A stretch of DNA of 64,000 nucleotides from Flavobacteriales bacterium (GTDB taxonomy: Bacteria; Bacteroidota; Bacteroidia; Flavobacteriales_G; Salibacteraceae): contig JABMOM010000001.1 of assembly GCA_013204105.1 (NCBI GenBank), forward strand, positions 1 through 64,000. Reading direction: 5' to 3'. Of this stretch, positions 42,637 through 50,571 are shown one piece after another (the stretch's first letter is position 1; each line of letters starts with the position of its first letter). A program made the translations under genes and the position numbers. The notes below the pieces were generated by a model. The model made no database searches, was not told the DNA's origin, and saw only the letters and a list, made by a program, of their open reading frames with translations.

Positions 42637-43158
42637 ATGCTGACAAAACGAGTGGAAGACGCCTTGAACGAACAGATAAAGATGGAAGGGTTGTCGAGTA
42701 ATTTTTACTTGGCAATGGCTTCTTGGGCCGAGCAGAACGGCTATGCCGGCGTTTCGGGCTTTCTGTATAAGCATTCAGATGAGGAGCGTTTCCACATGCT
42801 CAAGCTGGTCAAGTACATGAACGAAAGAGATGGAAAGGTAGTCATTCCAGCTTTCGAACAGCCGCGTTCGAATTATAATAACGTAAAAGAATTGTTTGAA
42901 GAACTGTACAAGCATGAAGTAGCCGTCACCCAAAGCATCGGTGAGTTGGTAGGAGTTTGCCTGGAAGAAAAGGACTTTACCACGCACAATTTCCTGCAAT
43001 GGTATGTAAGTGAGCAACTCGAAGAGGAGGCCTTAGCCAAAACCATTATTGATAAAATCAAGCTGATGGGAGAGGATAAGAGCACCTGGTATCACTTTGA
43101 CAGAGACATTATGAGCCTCACGGTTACAAGCGCCGCAGATGGCGCGGGAGCCGCATAA
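42637..43158 (+). CDS. ftnA: Ferritin (FtnA-type iron storage protein)
   Basis: Forms a 24-subunit shell that oxidises and stores iron. The 173-residue protein has the four-helix ferritin pattern with ferroxidase ligands: Glu in QIKMEGLSSNFYLAMASWAE, the EE-x-x-H block in HSDEERFHMLKLVKYM, and Glu/Gln residues in HNFLQWYVSEQLEEEALAKTIIDKIKL. No haem-binding Met of bacterioferritin is required by the pattern. Own promoter at 42610 and terminator at 43185 make it a single-gene unit. Confidence 0.94.
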   Translation: MLTKRVEDALNEQIKMEGLSSNFYLAMASWAEQNGYAGVSGFLYKHSDEERFHMLKLVKYMNERDGKVVIPAFEQPRSNYNNVKELFEELYKHEVAVTQSIGELVGVCLEEKDFTTHNFLQWYVSEQLEEEALAKTIIDKIKLMGEDKSTWYHFDRDIMSLTVTSAADGAGAA

Positions 43159-43184
43159 AACGAGTATACGAAGTAAGAGATTGA

Positions 43185-43210
43185 GCCCTGCAGAAATGCG
43201 GGGCTTTTTT
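43185..43210 (+). terminator. Rho-independent terminator after ferritin
   Basis: Stem GCCCTGCA/TGCGGGGC (8 bp with one wobble), GAAA tetraloop, then six T. The T tract overlaps the last base-pairs of the convergent TlpA-like gene's stop region. Confidence 0.85.
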
Positions 43211-44882
43211 ATGGGCCAACGAGGCTATCTAACAAGTCGAAATAATACGTTTCGAACGCAAGGTAGCGCGCTTTCCCCGTAGCAGGGCCACTGAATCCAG
43301 TGTGAATTTTTACGACATCATGCTGCCGATCCAATACAAGCAACGTAGGATACGAAAACACACCGCTCAGCGCAGGCAGTATTGACGCCGCCTTTTCTTT
43401 TGTGGTTGAAAGTGATGCGAGTAAAACAGGGTAAGGGATTTGCAGGTTTTTCACCTGACGTTGGATATTGCGCTTGGCAATGGCGGAATCACGTACCAAC
43501 TCAAAATCCAGGGCGACGATCTCCAAATCTTCAGACGGATAGCGCGACCTTACCTTCTTCAAGAATAAGGTTTCATCCAAGCAATTCGAACACCAAGTGC
43601 CCATTACGCTAACGAGGGTCACTTTGTTTTCGAATGAACGGTCAGATAAGGAAACCAATCGACCGGCCGTGTCAGGAAAAGAGAATGTGAAACGGTCGTT
43701 TTTTAAGGTGGTAATCGATTCGGCGGCGCGAAGCTCGAAGGAGGAATTCAGCAAAGCTACCCACGGCTGTTTCCAAGTTTGACCGGCGCAAAAAACCCCG
43801 ATCAAGCTGTCGTTTTTGATGCTTCCCTTGAACAAGTATGCGTGGGTTCCGTCCATAGTGCTCAGAAAAAAAGAGTCGCCACGGATGGCGCCATCCAAGA
43901 AGCGGTAGTCTCCGGTTTCGGTCAAGATTGAACCGTTGATTGCTTGCTCGGTTTGTTCAATGACCAGTACCGTTGAATCAGTAAAGTCGCCGTTATCATC
44001 CGCAAATAATAAAGTGTGCTCGCCCTGAAGCTTATGAGAGGTAGTTGCGGCAACGGGAAACCGGTATGGCACACCCCTTTCTAAGCGAACAGGGGTAATC
44101 CTTCTTTCGTCTCTTTTTTCGTTGACCCACCGCCCGATAAGCGTGGTTTCATCGAGCCTCTTCAGGCGGAAGTAAGCATTGAAATAAGCCGAAGCGAAGG
44201 TCAAGGAGTCTCCCTTTGTCTCGTCTAAAGGAAAACGAAGGAGCTCCTTGTCGTTTTTCACAATGAGCGCGCCCTCTTGTAGGATACATTGAACGGGCAA
44301 TGGATCCCCCCCAAGGTCGAAAACTGCTCGCCAAAGCTCACCGCGTGGAACGATTGAACCTTGAATGAATTGATCGTTTTGGAAGAACCAATCGATGCTT
44401 TGCTTGATGGAAAGGCTGTACTCGTTTCGGTCAAACTGGAAGGATTGTGCCGACGATGAGAGCAGGTTGGACCTTTCCTTCAGCAGCTCAAAACCAATCA
44501 ATCGCCCACGCTCTATTACATAGCGCATCTCGCGAACCTCTTGTCCATCGCTAAGGGCCTTGAATATCACCTCTCTTACGGGGCCGATGGTGGTATCCGT
44601 AATGGCGTAGGCATCCTTGTAGCGCAAGTGGTTCACATCGTCTTGCATGAATGCGGTGAATTCGCGGCGCCAGTTTACGGAGTCTTGAAAAGCGTGTTGA
44701 ACACCCCCGTCCTGAATAACCCACTTGATTACATTGGAGCCATTCAGCTGGAGACTGTCGGCAAGATCTTCCATGGTTGGAAGCCCCTCGATTAGTTTTG
44801 GGTCTTCAGGTTCGGGCAGGGCTTCACAACCCGCAAGAAAAAGCAGTAAGAAGAGAGAGGTAAGGCGAAATGCTCGGATCAA
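43209..44882 (-). CDS. TlpA-like thioredoxin-domain lipoprotein with long N-terminal domain
   Basis: A 557-residue lipoprotein (signal LTSLFLLLFLAGCEA, lipobox LAGC). Only the last ~150 residues form the thioredoxin/TlpA domain, with redox motif WCSNC in SVMGTWCSNCLDETLFLKKV and cis-Pro region FSYPTLLVLD. The preceding ~390 residues are beta-rich and unrecognised, far longer than the short linker of ordinary TlpA proteins. Likely a periplasmic thiol-disulfide reductase. The start is TTG (TTGA overlap with the pheS stop), so it is coupled to pheS. Confidence 0.85.
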   Translation of the reverse strand: MIRAFRLTSLFLLLFLAGCEALPEPEDPKLIEGLPTMEDLADSLQLNGSNVIKWVIQDGGVQHAFQDSVNWRREFTAFMQDDVNHLRYKDAYAITDTTIGPVREVIFKALSDGQEVREMRYVIERGRLIGFELLKERSNLLSSSAQSFQFDRNEYSLSIKQSIDWFFQNDQFIQGSIVPRGELWRAVFDLGGDPLPVQCILQEGALIVKNDKELLRFPLDETKGDSLTFASAYFNAYFRLKRLDETTLIGRWVNEKRDERRITPVRLERGVPYRFPVAATTSHKLQGEHTLLFADDNGDFTDSTVLVIEQTEQAINGSILTETGDYRFLDGAIRGDSFFLSTMDGTHAYLFKGSIKNDSLIGVFCAGQTWKQPWVALLNSSFELRAAESITTLKNDRFTFSFPDTAGRLVSLSDRSFENKVTLVSVMGTWCSNCLDETLFLKKVRSRYPSEDLEIVALDFELVRDSAIAKRNIQRQVKNLQIPYPVLLASLSTTKEKAASILPALSGVFSYPTLLVLDRQHDVVKIHTGFSGPATGKARYLAFETYYFDLLDSLVGP

Positions 44883-45910
44883 AGTGCGGAGCGGAATTGT
44901 TGGAGAAAACGAACGTCGTTCTCGAAGATCATTCGAATGTCAGGAATTTGAAACCGCTGCATGGCACTCCGCTCTAATCCCATTCCAAACGCAAAACCGG
45001 AGTATTTCTCTGGGTCAATGTTGGAACTTTCGAGCACTGCTGGATCAACCATGCCACAGCCCATCACTTCAAGCCACCCGGTTCCTTTGGTAATACGGTG
45101 ATCGAGCTCGTTTTCAAGCCCCCAATACACATCCACCTCGGCGCTGGGCTCGGTAAATGGAAAGTAAGATGGACGCAGCCTGATTTTACTTTTGCCAAAG
45201 AACTCCTTGGCGAAATATTCTAGGGTTTGCTTCATGTCCGCGAAGGTTACCCCCTCATCGATGTACAAGCCTTCAATTTGATGGAAAATGCAGTGTGACC
45301 GGGCGGATACAGCCTCATTCCTAAAAACCCTGCCCGGAGCGATGATGCGTATAGGAGGTTTTTCACTCTCCATCGTCCGCACCTGCACACTGGATGTATG
45401 CGTGCGGAGCACGTAATCTTCAGTACCGTTTGGATTCTTTACAAAGAACGTATCCTGCATATCGCGCGCAGGGTGCTCAGGGGGAAAGTTGAGCGCAGAG
45501 AAGTTGTGCCAATCGTCTTCAATTTCGGGCCCCTCAGCCACTGAAAAGCCAATGCCGTGGAAAATATCAATGATCTCTCGTTTGATGATGGATATGGGGT
45601 GTTCGGCGCCGAGGCTGCCGAGCATTCCAGGCCGTGTAAGATCAATATCCTTGTGCTTTACCTCCGCCCCTGATAGCTCCGCCTTCCATTGAGCGACGCG
45701 CTCTTCCGCGAAACTTTTAAGTTCATTGAGCGGCTTGCCCAATGCGCGTTTCTCTTCGGAACTGACGGACTTGAAATCGTTGAAAAGGGCTTTGAACACA
45801 CCCTTAGAACCAAGGTATTTGATCCTCAGCTGTTCGGCCTCCTCCAGGTTTTTGGCGGTAGCCTTATCTAGCTCTGCCTTTAACTGCTCTACGCGCTCAG
45901 AAAAATTCAT
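44879..45910 (-). CDS. pheS: Phenylalanyl-tRNA synthetase alpha subunit
   Basis: Catalytic subunit of the alpha2-beta2 class II enzyme. The 343-residue product has the N-terminal coiled coil (residues 1-85), then HPISIIKREIIDIFHGIGFSV (motif 1) and FRNEAVSARSHCIFHQIEGLYID (motif 2). GWLEVMGCGMVDP follows, and motif 3 is FAFGMGLERSAM. Normal length. pheT is not adjacent. It lies 15 bases downstream of the cyclophilin gene on the same strand. Confidence 0.97.
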   Translation of the reverse strand: MNFSERVEQLKAELDKATAKNLEEAEQLRIKYLGSKGVFKALFNDFKSVSSEEKRALGKPLNELKSFAEERVAQWKAELSGAEVKHKDIDLTRPGMLGSLGAEHPISIIKREIIDIFHGIGFSVAEGPEIEDDWHNFSALNFPPEHPARDMQDTFFVKNPNGTEDYVLRTHTSSVQVRTMESEKPPIRIIAPGRVFRNEAVSARSHCIFHQIEGLYIDEGVTFADMKQTLEYFAKEFFGKSKIRLRPSYFPFTEPSAEVDVYWGLENELDHRITKGTGWLEVMGCGMVDPAVLESSNIDPEKYSGFAFGMGLERSAMQRFQIPDIRMIFENDVRFLQQFRSAL

Positions 45911-45925
45911 CCAGCGAAATTAGGG

Positions 45926-46738
45926 TTATTCAACCACCTGAACCGTCATGCGGATGGGTGGATTAGGCTTGTCGCCCTCTTTTTTGGCCGCTGCAATCTT
46001 GTCTACGACTTCCAACCCTTCAAGGACTTGACCAAAGACAGTGTATTGTTGATCGAGGTGAGGTGTGCCACCAAGGGATGCGTAAGTGTCCCGTTGTTCA
46101 GCGCTATAGATGAATTTTTTTTCATCCATCCGGGCATCGATCATGGGGTTCACTTCATCCATGACTGCCTTCATTTCTTCTTGGTTGCGTTCTCGCTGGC
46201 AAACTTGAAAACGATCGAGGTATTGTTTGTTCTCAGCGGCGGTAAAAAACGCCTGCATCGTCTGATTACGGAGATCCTGGTTCACGCGCTTCTCGAACAT
46301 GTCCAGATCAGCGTCGGAAAAGACAGCGCCGTGCACGATGTAGAATTGACTTCCTGAACTCTCGCGCTTGGGATTCACATTGTCTCCCTGTCTCGCTGCG
46401 CAAAGCGCCCCCTTTTTATGGAAGAATCCAGCATTGAATTCAGCAGGAATTGTGTAGCCCGGACCATCTTTTGATCCTTCCGCTCCTTCTTTCGTCGATG
46501 GGTTTCCACCTTGGATCATGAAATCTTTGATGACCCGATGAAAGGAGGTGCCATTGTAAAAGGAATCCTTTGCCAGCGCGATAAAGTTATCTCGGTGCAA
46601 GGGGGTTTCGTTGTACAATTCGACTGTAATATCGCCCGAGTCCGTTGAAATAACCAACCGCGTTCGTCCTGTCTCGTCTTGTCCGTAAACCATGACATTC
46701 ACTAGAATGCACACGGCCATAATCAGCATTTTTCTCAT
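45926..46738 (-). CDS. Secreted cyclophilin-type peptidyl-prolyl isomerase
   Basis: Periplasmic or surface foldase. The 270-residue protein has a signal peptide (KMLIMAVCILVNVMVYGQ) and a cyclophilin domain: LVISTDSGDITVELY, NFIALAKDSFYNGTSFHRVIKDFMIQGG (with FHR catalytic region), GSQFYIVHG and YTVFGQVLEGLEVVDKIA. About 55 residues of charged helix (NQDLRNQTMQAFFTAAENKQYLDR...) are inserted between the core strands; this insertion occurs in cyclophilins of this phylum. ATG 46738 is preferred; the in-frame GTG at 46750 is an alternative. No -7 element is certain (AAACTTTG at 46768 is one base off). Confidence 0.92.
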   Translation of the reverse strand: MRKMLIMAVCILVNVMVYGQDETGRTRLVISTDSGDITVELYNETPLHRDNFIALAKDSFYNGTSFHRVIKDFMIQGGNPSTKEGAEGSKDGPGYTIPAEFNAGFFHKKGALCAARQGDNVNPKRESSGSQFYIVHGAVFSDADLDMFEKRVNQDLRNQTMQAFFTAAENKQYLDRFQVCQRERNQEEMKAVMDEVNPMIDARMDEKKFIYSAEQRDTYASLGGTPHLDQQYTVFGQVLEGLEVVDKIAAAKKEGDKPNPPIRMTVQVVE

Positions 46739-46802
46739 CGTAAAATCCACTACAATTGTTGGGTTGACAAAGTTTAGTGAAAATTGCGACTTATAATTAT
46801 GT

Positions 46803-46810
46803 TATTTTTG
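46803..46810 (+). promoter_or_regulatory. -7 promoter element of the small lipoprotein gene
   Basis: TATTTTTG, exact TAnnTTTG match, 21 bases before the ATG at 46832. A TTG at 46784-46786 lies 16 bases upstream, slightly close for a -33 box. Confidence 0.5.
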
Positions 46811-46831
46811 ACGGTCTTTAGAAATCGAGTT

Positions 46832-47236
46832 ATGAAAACAACACTTCGAATTTCACTTGCAATACTGGCTCTAGTAGCTGTTACGCTTTCTGCTTGCGAC
46901 AACGATCCAGATCCGGGAATCGCTGAAATCAAAGTAATCGATGAGGTGGGAGACGCACAAAGTGGCATCCATGTTACCTTGTATTGTACCGAGCCGAATT
47001 GTGTTGTGAACCGCAATGGTAGAACCAACAGTTTAGGTGTCTATACTGAATCGTTTGAGCTGCCTGTTGTGCTTCGTGTTCGCGCTGTGCGTTACGACAC
47101 GACGATCAAGACGCAGGGTTTACCCCCCAATCAGATTACAACGGTCTCGGTTGACTCCCTTTGTGGAGAAGGATTTATCCAAATTGAGAATGACGACATC
47201 TCTAGCGAGACCGTCACCATTCTTGAATGTAAGTAA
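46832..47236 (+). CDS. Small lipoprotein of unknown function
   Basis: A 134-residue protein with a lipoprotein signal (TTLRISLAILALVAVTLSAC, lipobox LSAC). The body looks like a single beta-sandwich of the carboxypeptidase-regulatory type: AEIKVIDEVGDAQSGIHVTLY, then NSLGVYTESFELPVVLRVRAV. Three further cysteines (YCTEPNCV, SLCGEG) and a final ECK suggest disulfides. I chose ATG 46832; an earlier start would precede the -7 element. The 3' end overlaps the convergent 120-codon gene by 23 bases. Confidence 0.8.
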   Translation: MKTTLRISLAILALVAVTLSACDNDPDPGIAEIKVIDEVGDAQSGIHVTLYCTEPNCVVNRNGRTNSLGVYTESFELPVVLRVRAVRYDTTIKTQGLPPNQITTVSVDSLCGEGFIQIENDDISSETVTILECK

Positions 47237-47549
47237 GTACAGCCTCCTTCATCAACTTCTCTTGTTCTTCAGCTCCAAGCTTGGGTAAGCGCTCTGTGCG
47301 CTCGAAATGGGGCCATCCATCCTTGTCCTTACCCAAGAATTCATAGTAGCCAAACGGCTCCAGTAAACTGCATACGGCAATGTGCATCACATCGATCTTT
47401 TGATCTTTGTTCAACCTTCTTGGGCCTTGCCCTAATTCATTTACCCCTATCACGAAAAGCAAGGCTTGTAGGTCCATGGGCTGACCAAAGCGTTCCTCTG
47501 CGCGCTTCATGGCCGATTTCCAAGCTTGTTCAAAATCCTGTTCATTCAT
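47214..47549 (-). CDS. Conserved hypothetical cytosolic protein
   Basis: A 111-residue acidic, soluble, helical protein without signal or membrane segment: NEQDFEQAWKSAMKRAEERF, DLQALLFVIGVNELGQG, KIDVMHIAVCSLLEPFGYYEF and DGWPHFER. I know similar small proteins only as uncharacterised conserved genes of this phylum; no function can be assigned. ATG 47549 lies 5 bases from a TACATTTG element, so the mRNA looks leaderless. It shares a short divergent control region with the CvpA-family gene. Confidence 0.8.
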   Translation of the reverse strand: MNEQDFEQAWKSAMKRAEERFGQPMDLQALLFVIGVNELGQGPRRLNKDQKIDVMHIAVCSLLEPFGYYEFLGKDKDGWPHFERTERLPKLGAEEQEKLMKEAVLTYIQEW

Positions 47550-47554
47550 CGCGT

Positions 47555-47562
47555 CAAATGTA
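47555..47562 (-). promoter_or_regulatory. -7 promoter element of the 47549 gene
   Basis: TACATTTG on the minus strand, exact match, 5 bases before the ATG: leaderless arrangement. Confidence 0.6.
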
Positions 47563-47586
47563 CTTAGGAGCAGCACGATGTGCCAC

Positions 47587-47594
47587 TAACTTTG
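47587..47594 (+). promoter_or_regulatory. -7 promoter element of the CvpA-family gene
   Basis: TAACTTTG, exact match, 4 bases before ATG 47599: leaderless arrangement. 24 bases separate it from the divergent element at 47555. Confidence 0.6.
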
Positions 47595-47598
47595 ACGC

Positions 47599-48147
47599 AT
47601 GGATTTTAACCATTGGGACATCATCTTATTCTTGCCGCTTCTTTACGCCGCTTGGAGAGGATTTCAAAAAGGCTTCATCATAGAAGTTGCGTCTATCGCG
47701 GCCCTAATTGCCGGCATTTACATCGCCGCCAACTTCAGTGAAATCACGGCTGAAAAATTAAAAGATTGGTTCGACATTAAAGGCACATGGCTAGGCTATG
47801 CGTCCTTCATCGTCACTTTTGTGGCGGTTGTATTTGGGGTGTATGCCTTGGCGAAGGTGGTTGAGAAAGCCGTCAATCTCGTTGCGCTGAAGTTGGTCAA
47901 TAAACTAGCGGGTTCACTGTTTGGAATCGTCAAGATTGCGCTGATATTATCCATTGTTCTCAACCTACTAGGCTGGCTCAATAGGTACGTCCCCATCCTC
48001 TCTAAGTCAGAGCCTCAAAAGAGTTTGATGTTCAACTCCATCAAGGGTTTTGCGCCGTTGATCCTTCCTGTATTGACAGATGCAGAGTGGCTCGCAGCGG
48101 CAGAAGAGTGGCTTGCACCTGAATTGGAAGAAGAGGTTGTCGATTGA
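47599..48147 (+). CDS. CvpA-family membrane protein
   Basis: A 182-residue integral membrane protein with four hydrophobic helices (IILFLPLLYAAWRGFQKGFI; IAALIAGIYIAANF; YASFIVTFVAVVFGVYALA; GIVKIALILSIVLNLLGWL). The first-helix pattern LPLLYAAWRGFQKGFIIEV is typical of CvpA, named for colicin V production; its general role is unclear. It ends directly against the convergent pgk gene (stop 48147, pgk stop 48148). Leaderless-type promoter at 47587. Confidence 0.88.
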   Translation: MDFNHWDIILFLPLLYAAWRGFQKGFIIEVASIAALIAGIYIAANFSEITAEKLKDWFDIKGTWLGYASFIVTFVAVVFGVYALAKVVEKAVNLVALKLVNKLAGSLFGIVKIALILSIVLNLLGWLNRYVPILSKSEPQKSLMFNSIKGFAPLILPVLTDAEWLAAAEEWLAPELEEEVVD

Positions 48148-49329
48148 TTAGCCATTAGAGATGGCCGCCACACCAGGCAAAGTCTTTCCCTCGAGCAATT
48201 CGAGTAATGCGCCCCCTCCCGTTGAGACATAGCTCATGCGATCGCCCAAGCCAAATTTCTTTACCGCAGCAACTGAGTCTCCACCTCCGACAAGGCTGTA
48301 GCCGTCTGATGCCGCGATCATCTCTCCCAGTGCTTTGGTGCCTTGAGCGAAATTGCTGAACTCAAAGACTCCCAAGGGGCCATTCCAAAGAATCGTTTTA
48401 CTAGCCGCTATCACAGTGCGGTAGGTTTCAATTGCTTTAGGCCCGACGTCCAAGCCCATCCAACCATCCTCAATGGCATTCGAAGCGGCAACCTTCCGCG
48501 CCGCATTATTATCAAAGGCATCTGCTATCAGACTGTCCTCAGGCAACAAAACCACCACCCCTTTTGCTTCAGCCTCGCGAAGGACCAGCAGCGCCGTTTC
48601 TAAATGGTCGTTTTCCACCAAGGAGGCACCAACAGATCCTCCTTGAGCTTTGACGAAGGTGTAAGCCATACCCCCTCCAATGATGAGGTTATCGATCTTA
48701 TCCAATAAATGGGTAATCACCTCAATCTTGCTGCTCACTTTGGCGCCGCCTATGATTGCAGTGTAAGGATGTTGGGTGTTTTTCAAAACACGCATCCCGT
48801 TTTCTACCTCAGCGTTCATGAGGTATCCAAACATTTTTTCACCCATGAACTGTGCGACTACCGTCGTTGAAGCATGAGCGCGGTGTGCCGTACCAAAGGC
48901 GTCGTTGATGTAGACGCCTCCATGAAAGGAGAGCTTTTTAGCGAAGTCCACGTCTCCTTTGGTCTCTTCTGGATAGAAGCGCAGGTTTTCCAGCAGTAAT
49001 ACTTGACCAGCTTCTAAATGTGAGGAAAGGTCAAAGGCGCCATCACTTATGCAGTCAGGGGCAAATTTTACTTCTTGACCGAGGAGCCCAGAAAGCGTGG
49101 GTAAAATGTGTTTCAATGAAAAACGATCCTCAGGCCCAGTTTTAGGACGCCCCAAGTGTGACATCAGCACGACCGCTCCTCCGTTGGAGATCACTTTGCG
49201 AATGGTTGGGAGCGCGGCAACCATGCGGGTGTTGTCGGCCACACCGAGGTTGTTGTCCAATGGCACGTTAAAATCAACGCGGATCAGAGCAGTCTTGTTG
49301 GAAAAATCAAAAGAATCTATGGTTGCCAT
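48148..49329 (-). CDS. pgk: Phosphoglycerate kinase
   Basis: Glycolytic/gluconeogenic kinase interconverting 1,3-bisphosphoglycerate and 3-phosphoglycerate. The 393-residue product has substrate-binding LIRVDFNVPLDNN and LMSHLGRPK, the Arg-containing FYPEETKGDVDFAKKLS, NDAFGTAHRAHAS, the nucleotide-binding IIGGAKVSSKIEV, and WNGPLGVFE with GGGDSVAAVKKFG. Normal length. A TACTTTTG element lies 17 bases upstream. Confidence 0.97.
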   Translation of the reverse strand: MATIDSFDFSNKTALIRVDFNVPLDNNLGVADNTRMVAALPTIRKVISNGGAVVLMSHLGRPKTGPEDRFSLKHILPTLSGLLGQEVKFAPDCISDGAFDLSSHLEAGQVLLLENLRFYPEETKGDVDFAKKLSFHGGVYINDAFGTAHRAHASTTVVAQFMGEKMFGYLMNAEVENGMRVLKNTQHPYTAIIGGAKVSSKIEVITHLLDKIDNLIIGGGMAYTFVKAQGGSVGASLVENDHLETALLVLREAEAKGVVVLLPEDSLIADAFDNNAARKVAASNAIEDGWMGLDVGPKAIETYRTVIAASKTILWNGPLGVFEFSNFAQGTKALGEMIAASDGYSLVGGGDSVAAVKKFGLGDRMSYVSTGGGALLELLEGKTLPGVAAISNG

Positions 49330-49346
49330 GGTGTCAAATTCAGCGG

Positions 49347-49354
49347 CAAAAGTA
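49347..49354 (-). promoter_or_regulatory. -7 promoter element of pgk
   Basis: TACTTTTG on the minus strand, exact TAnnTTTG match, 17 bases before the ATG. Confidence 0.6.
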
Positions 49355-49385
49355 ATTTTAAGGCCGAAAGAAGGAGGCGATAAGC

Positions 49386-50531
49386 ATGAGGAGAAATGAC
49401 ATACCGGGCCAGCATGAGTTGAAAAAGGTCTTCACCCGTATGGTGGATCAGGAAAAACTTCCCCACGCGCTGCTCGTTCACGGAGTGGAAGGGGGCGTCT
49501 CTCTCCCCATGGCGTTGTTCCTTACATCGTATCTGATGTGTGACTTCCCGAAGGATGGTGATGTGTGCGGATCCTGCCCTAGCTGCGCAAAGACGGAACA
49601 TTTCACGCATCCTGATGTCCATTTTGTGGTTCCCGTGAACAGCACAAAGACGATACGGAAGGATCAAGCGAACACAGACCGCTTCATAGAGGACTGGAGA
49701 GAGGCCCTTACTTCAAACCCCTTCCTTTCTCTGCGCGATTGGTACGAGTTCATTGGAATTGAACGCAGCCAAGGATTTATTGGGGACAGGGAGGGAAAGG
49801 AGTTTCGGCAAAAGCTTTCTTTGCGTCCGTACGAGGGTAAGGCTAAGGTCTTCATCATCTGGCACGCGGATCGAATGAACCCGACTTTTGGGAATAAAAT
49901 CCTAAAGAATTTAGAGGAGCCAAGCGAGCGAACTCACTTCATCGTGGTAACCGAGCAGCCATCCCAATTGCTTACAACCATCTTGTCCAGAACCCAGCGG
50001 TTTCAGGAAGAGCACATATCCGATGATGCGCTTGCCGAATTTCTGGAACATAAATACGGCGTCACGCATGAACGCGCCATGAACCTTGCTTTCAGGGCGG
50101 AGGGAAATGTGCATGCCGCCACAAAAGAAGCACAAGACAATGACGACCCTTGGCTGGCAGAGTTTCGCGAATGGATGCGCCTGTGCTACAAAAAGGACTT
50201 GGTAGGTTTGTTTCAATGGAGTGAGCGGATGGCCAAAAACAATCGGGACGCACAGCGGCAGTTTGTTTCAGGAGCGCTGAAAATGCTCGACAGATGTTTT
50301 CGGATGGGGTGGATAGAAACCCCTATTCCAATGGAGGGAGAGGAGGCGTCTTTTTACAAAGGTTTCGCCCCATTCATCAACGCTTCAAATGTGCGTCAAT
50401 TTATGGACCTGCTGGAAGAAGCGGCGTTCCATGTGGAGCGCAATGTGAACGAAAAGCTCGTTTGGTACGACAGCAGCATCAAAGCCGTCAGATTCATGCA
50501 CACGGGCAAGAAAGCAGCAGAGCGCGTATAG
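49386..50531 (+). CDS. DNA polymerase III delta' subunit-like protein
   Basis: Clamp-loader-type AAA+ protein of 381 residues. It has HALLVHGVEGGVSLPMALFL where the P-loop would be (degenerate, as in delta') and the zinc-binding cysteines Cys52, Cys61, Cys64 and Cys67 (CGSCPSC). Later blocks are FIIWHADRMNPTFGNKILKNLEEP and the SRC-like SRTQRF. No functional Walker A suggests the non-hydrolysing delta' role. An unusually good Shine-Dalgarno, AAGGAGG, lies 8 bases before the ATG at 49386, rare in this window. It starts the long rightward run to ricT and gldH. Confidence 0.87.
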   Translation: MRRNDIPGQHELKKVFTRMVDQEKLPHALLVHGVEGGVSLPMALFLTSYLMCDFPKDGDVCGSCPSCAKTEHFTHPDVHFVVPVNSTKTIRKDQANTDRFIEDWREALTSNPFLSLRDWYEFIGIERSQGFIGDREGKEFRQKLSLRPYEGKAKVFIIWHADRMNPTFGNKILKNLEEPSERTHFIVVTEQPSQLLTTILSRTQRFQEEHISDDALAEFLEHKYGVTHERAMNLAFRAEGNVHAATKEAQDNDDPWLAEFREWMRLCYKKDLVGLFQWSERMAKNNRDAQRQFVSGALKMLDRCFRMGWIETPIPMEGEEASFYKGFAPFINASNVRQFMDLLEEAAFHVERNVNEKLVWYDSSIKAVRFMHTGKKAAERV

Positions 50532-50543
50532 TTCAATTCCATG

Positions 50544-50551
50544 TAGATTTG
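50544..50551 (+). promoter_or_regulatory. -7 promoter element of ricT
   Basis: TAGATTTG, exact TAnnTTTG match, 20 bases before ATG 50572, suggesting that ricT-gldH can be transcribed separately from the upstream gene. Confidence 0.5.
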
Positions 50552-50571
50552 TAACGCTAAGCAGAGAATTT

